From NCBI GenBank assembly GCA_003158505.1, contig PMJK01000054.1, positions 5,157 through 11,407 of the forward strand: a stretch of DNA of 6,251 nt. Direction: 5' to 3'. The notes beneath the pieces are model-generated. The model did not search any database and was not told the DNA's origin. It saw only the letters and a program-made list of their open reading frames with translations. Source of the DNA: Holophagaceae bacterium (GTDB taxonomy: Bacteria > Acidobacteriota > Holophagae > Holophagales > Holophagaceae). Both the position numbers and the translations under genes were made by a program. Positions within the stretch are counted from its first letter, which is position 1. Each line of letters begins with the position of its first letter. Shown in pieces: positions 1 through 3,491 of this stretch.

Positions 1-147
1 CGCCGGTCCTACCTGGAAGAGAACGTGGCCGCCGCGACCGTCCACCTGGATCCCGCCCAGATGAAGGTGCTCGACGAGGCCATGGCGCCAGGCAAGGTCT
101 CGGGCAAGCGCTACGCCGACCAGATCATGGCCACCATCGACCGCTGA
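1..147 (+). CDS. Aldo/keto reductase, C-terminal fragment
   Basis: Frame 1 is open from the window edge to a TGA at 145-147 and gives 48 residues, so only the end of the gene is present. The fragment reads as the C-terminal tail of an NAD(P)H-dependent aldo/keto reductase. It has a Y-L-E-E-N-V-A-A-A segment, then a V-H-L-D-P-A-Q-M-K-V-L-D-E helix, then P-G-K-V-S-G-K-R-Y near the end. In this family the matching segments are the 'EN...A..v.Ls..e...Ld' helix that follows the cofactor-phosphate-binding loop and the closing G-x-R-Y motif. Enzymes of this family reduce carbonyl substrates in the cytoplasm, but the substrate cannot be inferred because the catalytic Asp-Tyr-Lys-His residues lie outside the window. 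Nearly all codons end in G or C. The next gene on this strand starts 315 bases later, so there is no sign of an operon downstream. The family call is fairly firm, and the specific enzyme is unknown. Confidence 0.8.
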   Translation, partial: RRSYLEENVAAATVHLDPAQMKVLDEAMAPGKVSGKRYADQIMATIDR

Positions 148-306
148 GCGGTCCCTCCTGTTTTTCGCAACGGACGACAGGGGCCACGCTTTGTTCCTTA
201 ACGCTGCTGGGCCGTTCCTCATTCCCCGCTCAGAGACGCACCATCGGGTGCAGCAGGCCGGCCTGGTGGGACTTCCAATATATGATCGCCAGGGGGTCCG
301 AGGGAT

Positions 307-331
307 CTCTCCCAGGACGGAGAGGGCTTTT
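307..331 (+). terminator. Weak candidate intrinsic terminator
   Basis: CTCTCC at 307-312 pairs with GGAGAG at 319-324 around a 6-nt loop, followed by GGC and four T. The stem is only 6 bp and competes with a GGGA/TCCC pairing at 302-313. It lies about 160 bases after the aldo/keto reductase stop. It may end or attenuate that transcript, but the stem is short and the T run poor, so this is tentative. Confidence 0.25.
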
Positions 332-386
332 CCGTTCAGGGGAGGAAACCCCACCGTTCACCGGATTCTCATGGACGGAGTCGTGG

Positions 387-430
387 CGAGACCGATAAGT
401 GAGGGAGATTAACAAATCTTCTTGGTCTCG
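387..430 (+). promoter_or_regulatory. Leader RNA hairpin before the zinc-ribbon gene
   Basis: CGAGACC at 387-393 is exactly complementary to GGTCTCG at 424-430. Inside it, 402-410 pairs with 415-423 around an AACA loop (9 pairs, two of them G-U), leaving an 8-nt bulge at 394-401 on the 5' side. That gives 16 pairs in one long hairpin. It ends 20 bases before the Shine-Dalgarno of the next gene. The G-U pairs exist only in the plus-strand transcript, which fits an RNA element read in the direction of the gene. It has no T run after it, so it is not an ordinary terminator. It matches no riboswitch class that I recognise. Its regulatory role is inferred. Confidence 0.5.
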
Positions 431-450
431 TGACCTTCCGGCTGATCAAA

Positions 451-462
451 AGGAGGCGCCTC
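451..462 (+). promoter_or_regulatory. Shine-Dalgarno overlapping a 10-bp palindrome
   Basis: AGGAGG at 451-456, preceded by AAA, lies 6 bases before the ATG at 463. It is a near-ideal ribosome binding site and fixes that ATG as the start, rather than the GTG at 430 that opens the same frame earlier. Positions 453-462 read GAGGCGCCTC, a perfect palindrome that covers part of the site and abuts the start codon. It has no loop, so it could act only as a DNA operator half-pair or through pairing between two RNAs, or it may be chance. Confidence 0.7.
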
Positions 463-849
463 ATGGATCTATATATGGAGCTGCGTAAAGGCACCGGCTA
501 CCACCCCGAGGAGGGCCGGAATGTCGTTTCCTCCCACCTGGACCATGGTCAAAGAGTGGCCGCCCATCACCCGGACCATGAGCTGAAAGGAACCAGCCAT
601 CCTCCGGAGGGTGGTCCTAAAGATGCCGGCCAGCACCCGGACAATCCTGGCCGCCCTGCCTTCGACTCCATCCACGATCCTGACCAGGCCGCGCCCTTTC
701 CCGGGCTCTACCGCTGCCTGGGCTGCGGGGAGGTCATCGCCCTGGCCCGAGGGCGCCATCTCCCACCCCAGAATCACCATCGACATTCCAGTACCCAAGG
801 CTCGATCCGCTGGCAGTTGGTCTCCTCTCACCCCAGGGAAGTCGCCTGA
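463..849 (+). CDS. Small His-rich protein with degenerate zinc ribbon
   Basis: This 128-residue protein starts at the ATG with the strong Shine-Dalgarno at 451-456. Residues 1-80 are polar and probably disordered, with scattered H-P-D and H-x-D motifs. In total 14 of 128 residues are His. Residues 80-120 look like a zinc ribbon: P-G-L-Y-R-C-L-G-C-G with the knuckle at C85 and C88, then a turn H-L-P-P at 99-102, and a closing I-R-W-Q-L-V at 115-120. In better-known ribbons of this shape the L-P-P turn is followed by C-P-x-C. Here that position reads Q-N-H-H-R-H, so H105, H106 or H108 would have to supply the second ligand pair. There is no signal peptide or membrane segment, so it is probably cytoplasmic. 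Function is unknown; metal binding is inferred. A longer open frame on the opposite strand covers the same bases (469-1158) but lacks a ribosome site and domains, so I prefer the plus strand. Confidence 0.7.
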   Translation: MDLYMELRKGTGYHPEEGRNVVSSHLDHGQRVAAHHPDHELKGTSHPPEGGPKDAGQHPDNPGRPAFDSIHDPDQAAPFPGLYRCLGCGEVIALARGRHLPPQNHHRHSSTQGSIRWQLVSSHPREVA

Positions 850-923
850 ACCAGCCGCAGAGGCCGAAGCGCCGTTGGCGGAAGAACCGGCCTTGAAAAG
901 GCTCTGGCAGAAATAGAGTTCAG

Positions 924-951
924 CCACGCATGAACACGGATACACACGGAT
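924..951. repeat. Three-copy 10-bp repeat, ACACGGAT type
   Basis: CCACGCAT at 924, ACACGGAT at 934 and ACACGGAT at 944 recur at an exact 10-bp period, joined by GA or AC. The last two are identical over the 8-bp core. I recall similar 'cacggatgaacacggat' strings as dispersed intergenic repeats in several bacterial genomes. From this window alone only the local periodicity can be shown. Confidence 0.6.
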
Positions 952-1012
952 GAAATCCGGGCCGTTGTTCCAGGCCGGAACTGGGTTTGCTGGGCTGGAA
1001 AAGATATCAATA

Positions 1013-1060
1013 AGCGGAGGAGAGCGGAATAGCTGAGGAAAGCGGAGAAAAGCAAAAAAC
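1013..1060. repeat. Degenerate AGCGGA-type short tandem repeat
   Basis: Units beginning with AGC start at 1013, 1023, 1031, 1041 and 1051: AGCGGAGGAG, AGCGGAAT, AGCTGAGGAA, AGCGGAGAAA and AGCAAAAAAC. Spacing is 10, 8, 10 and 10 bases. The block is strongly purine-rich on the plus strand and does not code for anything I recognise. Confidence 0.6.
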
Positions 1061-1086
1061 CACTGTGTCCTTCTCAGCTCTCCTCC
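1016..1086. repeat. 10-bp inverted repeat flanking the AGCGGA block
   Basis: GGAGGAGAGC at 1016-1025 is exactly complementary to GCTCTCCTCC at 1077-1086, with 51 bases between. A second exact pair, AGCTGAG at 1031-1037 and CTCAGCT at 1073-1079, overlaps the right arm and would compete with the first. The arms could form alternative stems in either transcript between the converging genes, or mark the ends of a small repeat element. Confidence 0.5.
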
Positions 1087-1097
1087 TGAGAGTCCAA

Positions 1098-3335
1098 TCA
1101 ATATAGGCTGTCCATTTCCACACCCCAGGGGGATGCCACATAGAAATTCCCTCCCCATAGCACGATGCCGGTGCCACGGAAATTCAGCGTATCAATCGAA
1201 TTGAAGCACGGCACTCGACTCGCAATCCCGGCAGGGGAGATCTGCAAAATGTTGTAACCGTACCAATCTTCCACGTAGACGTTCCCATTCCCATCCACGG
1301 TAATGCCTGTGGGGTAGTAGAGGAGTGGTCCCGCTGTCGCGGCCCCCGCACTGCCGAGGAAGCCAAGCGAAAAGGTCAAGGTCGTCACCTCACCGGCAGG
1401 AGTAATCTTGCGGATGGCGGCGTTGGAGCAATCCGCCACAAAGATATTTCCTGAAAGGTCGACTGCGATCCCATCGGGATTATTGAATCTCGCTGCCGCG
1501 CCATTGCCATCCTTGAATCCGTACTGTCCGGGGGTTCCGGCTAAGGTCGTGACGTTCCCGTCGGGGGTCACCTTCCGAATCGTCGAACTGCCATCGGTGA
1601 CATAGACGTTCCCCTGGCCGTCCACCGTGATGCCCAGTGGACCATCAAATCTAGCTTGAGGACCAAGGCCATCCTGGCTCCCATTCTGACCAGCCATGCC
1701 GGCCAGGGTCGTGACCTGTCCATCCGGCGTTATCTTACGGATCGTGGCATTGGAGAGGTCAGCAACATATACGATCCCGGTACCGTCGACAGCAGTACTC
1801 ATGGCTGCACCGAACAATGCTTGCAAAACAGGCCCATCAAGACTCCCGCTCTGGTTGGGAATCCCGGCAAAGGTGGTGACCGATCCTGCCGGTGTGATCT
1901 TGAGGATCGTGTTGTTGGTGGCTGGCACAAACACATTCCCAAAGGAGTCCACTCCCAGGTTCACAGGACCGAAGTAGGGACTGGTTTGTCGCCCCGCAAG
2001 GGTTGTCACTACCGCTTCAGGCGTGACCATCCTGATCACACTGTTCTGGTAATCGGCCGCGTAGACATTCCCGGATGCATCCACGGCCAATCCCGAAATG
2101 TTGCTGAACTTCGCTGAAGAACCGGGCCCATCGACCAGACCAAACTGACCCTCAGTGCCAGCCAGAGTCGACCCCGTGCCTCCAGGGGTGATCTTGACGA
2201 TCGAGTTGGATCCGCCCAAAAAAAGGCTTCCGTCGAAACCTGCCGCCAATGACACTGGCGACCAAAGGGGAATCCATAAAGGCCAGGGCACTTGGGTCGT
2301 AACGACCCCTTGAAGTGTGATCGTCCGGATGGCCCGATTGCCGGTGTCCAGCACAAAGAGGTTTCCGGAGGGCCCCACCGCGATGCCCTGAGGCTGGTTG
2401 AAGAGGGCCGCCGAACCAGTTCCATCCGCATACCCTGCTTTCCCTGCGGAGCCTGCCAGTGTACTTACCACTCCTTGGGGAGTAACCTGACGAATAGTGT
2501 CATTGCCCGAATCAACCACATAGACGTTTTCCGATGCATCCACCGCCAACCCCCTTGGCGAGGAAAAGAGGGCCGATGAACCGGGCCCATCGGCGCTTCC
2601 AGCCTGGCTGGCTGAGCCTGCCAGAGTGGTCAGACTGCCATCAGGAATGAGTTTGCAAATGGAGGCGCCTATCGTGAGATAGAGGTTTCCAGAGGGCCCA
2701 GTGGCGATGGCCCAGGGACCTGATGGCAGACCAGAAATGAGTGTGGTCACCATCCCCTCGGGGGAAATCCTGCGAATGGCCAGGTTCCCGTAGTCTGAAA
2801 CATAGAGATTGCCTGACGGATCCATCGCGACCCCGGCGGTGTAGTTGAATCTCGCATCAGCCCTGGGTCCATCGACTATGGGCGAAAAAGGAATGTTTGC
2901 GAGCATCGATGTGTTGCCAGCGGTTGATGCGTAAACAGTCGCAGTGCAGGTGGCAGTCGTGGTCCCATTTGAATTGCTGGCTGATAGGGTATAGGTCGTA
3001 TTCGAAGTTGGACGAATCCAATACAAGTTGCCAGTCACCGTTCCTATGCCATTGTCAATGCTGAGGCTGGTGGCCCCACTCACGTTCCACTGCAGGGAAT
3101 CGGATTGCCCGCTAGTAACATAGCTGGGGGCCGTGAAGCTCACGATGATTGGGGCGGGGGGCTGAGCTGGGCTGGGGCCGAGGTGGCGCCCTCCGCATGC
3201 AAAGCCACTGGCCATGAACACGGCACTGGCAAGAAAAGCCGCCGTCGGAACCGTCCGGCGGAAGAGGTCCCGTAGGGTCCCGGCCAATGTGTGATCAGGA
3301 TGAAGGGTGATCGACGGAAGCACGGAGCACCTCAT
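1098..3335 (-). CDS. NHL-repeat beta-propeller lipoprotein with Ig-like domain
   Basis: The protein has 745 residues. Residues 24-46 form an export signal (R26-R27, then a hydrophobic run) ending in G-F-A-C at 44-47. C47 followed by G-G suggests a lipoprotein, although Gly at -3 is not canonical. Residues 60-134 look like an Ig-type beta-sandwich (V-T-S-G-Q, L-Q-W-N-V-S-G-A, T-T-Y-T-L). Residues 145-745 hold about twelve NHL repeats with consensus G-I-A-V-D-x-S-G-N-V-Y-V-A-D-x-x-N-x-x-I-R-K-I-T-P-x-G. Most are joined by a longer linker, L-A-G-x-x-G-x-x-G-x-x-D-G-x-G. Repeats start near 168, 209, 262, 317, 362, 415, 459, 513, 568, 622, 677 and 723; the last is partial and the second and fifth are degenerate. 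They probably fold as one or two propellers outside the cytoplasm, for binding a protein or glycan; no catalytic residues are visible and the ligand is unknown. The ATG at 3333-3335 lacks a Shine-Dalgarno; GTG at codon 5 is an alternative. Codons end in A or T more often than in nrdJ. Confidence 0.88.
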   Translation of the reverse strand: MRCSVLPSITLHPDHTLAGTLRDLFRRTVPTAAFLASAVFMASGFACGGRHLGPSPAQPPAPIIVSFTAPSYVTSGQSDSLQWNVSGATSLSIDNGIGTVTGNLYWIRPTSNTTYTLSASNSNGTTTATCTATVYASTAGNTSMLANIPFSPIVDGPRADARFNYTAGVAMDPSGNLYVSDYGNLAIRRISPEGMVTTLISGLPSGPWAIATGPSGNLYLTIGASICKLIPDGSLTTLAGSASQAGSADGPGSSALFSSPRGLAVDASENVYVVDSGNDTIRQVTPQGVVSTLAGSAGKAGYADGTGSAALFNQPQGIAVGPSGNLFVLDTGNRAIRTITLQGVVTTQVPWPLWIPLWSPVSLAAGFDGSLFLGGSNSIVKITPGGTGSTLAGTEGQFGLVDGPGSSAKFSNISGLAVDASGNVYAADYQNSVIRMVTPEAVVTTLAGRQTSPYFGPVNLGVDSFGNVFVPATNNTILKITPAGSVTTFAGIPNQSGSLDGPVLQALFGAAMSTAVDGTGIVYVADLSNATIRKITPDGQVTTLAGMAGQNGSQDGLGPQARFDGPLGITVDGQGNVYVTDGSSTIRKVTPDGNVTTLAGTPGQYGFKDGNGAAARFNNPDGIAVDLSGNIFVADCSNAAIRKITPAGEVTTLTFSLGFLGSAGAATAGPLLYYPTGITVDGNGNVYVEDWYGYNILQISPAGIASRVPCFNSIDTLNFRGTGIVLWGGNFYVASPWGVEMDSLY

Positions 3336-3357
3336 CAGACGTAGCGAAATTGTCCAA

Positions 3358-3387
3358 ATTGTATCGACCCAAGCATGCCCATTTCAG
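3358..3387 (-). promoter_or_regulatory. Possible sigma-70-type promoter of the NHL gene
   Basis: Read on the minus strand, CTGAAA (3382-3387) and TACAAT (3358-3363) are spaced 18 bases apart, matching the -35 and -10 consensus at four and five of six positions. Transcription would begin about 15 bases before the ATG, leaving a very short leader without a Shine-Dalgarno. An alternative TTCACC/TAAACT pair lies further upstream. Consensus rules may not fit this phylum, so confidence is low. Confidence 0.3.
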
Positions 3388-3426
3388 TTTATTTGCACTA
3401 TCAACCATGGGTGAACATCGATGACA

Positions 3427-3458
3427 AATAGAAGGCGGGATTGCTCCCGCCCTCTATT
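3427..3458 (-). terminator. Intrinsic terminator of nrdJ
   Basis: On the minus strand the arms AATAGAGGGCGGGA (3458-3445) and TCCCGCCTTCTATT (3440-3427) pair over 14 positions around a GCAA tetraloop. Thirteen are Watson-Crick and one is G-U. The hairpin starts 33 bases after the nrdJ stop and is followed by TGTC, so the 3' side is moderately U-rich (UUCUAUUUGU). The G-U pair becomes an A-C mismatch on the plus strand, which supports use for the minus-strand transcript. It insulates the NHL gene from nrdJ. Confidence 0.8.
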
Positions 3459-3491
3459 CATTCCTCTATGTATTTTGAGGCGAATATTCTT

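Larger units (their letters stand above)
148..450. other. Gene-free stretch upstream of the zinc-ribbon gene
   Basis: This roughly 300-base gap holds no convincing gene. Two short open frames on opposite strands (about 191-412 and 230-415) have no ribosome binding site, no recognisable motif, and compositions that look like chance. A short hairpin (CTCCTGT at 155-161 against ACAGGGG at 177-183, 15-nt loop) follows the reductase stop but lacks a T run. I found no convincing sigma-70 or sigma-54 promoter; a TATGAT at 281-286 has no matching -35. The right end carries the structured leader listed separately. Confidence 0.6.
850..1097. other. Convergent intergenic region with degenerate repeats
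   Basis: This gap lies between the zinc-ribbon stop and the stop of the oppositely directed NHL gene. The first 65 bases stay open in another plus frame as far as the TAG at 914-916. From about 920 the sequence changes character to short-period, purine-rich repeats, listed separately. Small hairpins such as GCCTT/AAGGC near 890 and CTCTC/GAGAG at 1078-1092 are present, but none is followed by a T run, so no clear terminator serves either gene. Confidence 0.6.

Noticed and set aside
281..286. TATGAT as a promoter -10 for the zinc-ribbon gene
   Set aside because: The sequence 16-18 bases upstream is GC-rich with no resemblance to a -35 element, and it lies about 180 bases before the gene.
191..415. 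Small overlapping open frames on both strands in the left intergenic region
   Set aside because: Neither has a ribosome site, recognisable motif or protein-like composition. One starts at a TTG and the other is its mirror.
300..460. Known riboswitch or small RNA (glycine, c-di-GMP, cobalamin, SRP RNA)
   Set aside because: I looked for the conserved core sequences of these classes and did not find them. The hairpin at 387-430 is kept only as an unnamed structured leader.
469..1158. 229-residue open frame on the minus strand, opposite the zinc-ribbon gene
   Set aside because: It has no ribosome site and no recognisable domain, it crosses the repeat blocks, and it overlaps the NHL gene end in another frame. 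The plus-strand gene has a near-ideal Shine-Dalgarno and a zinc-ribbon motif.
1408..2579. Several open frames on both strands within the NHL gene
   Set aside because: They recur because the NHL repeats recur at DNA level. Their translations contain no domain, whereas the 745-residue frame is continuous and repetitive in the expected way.
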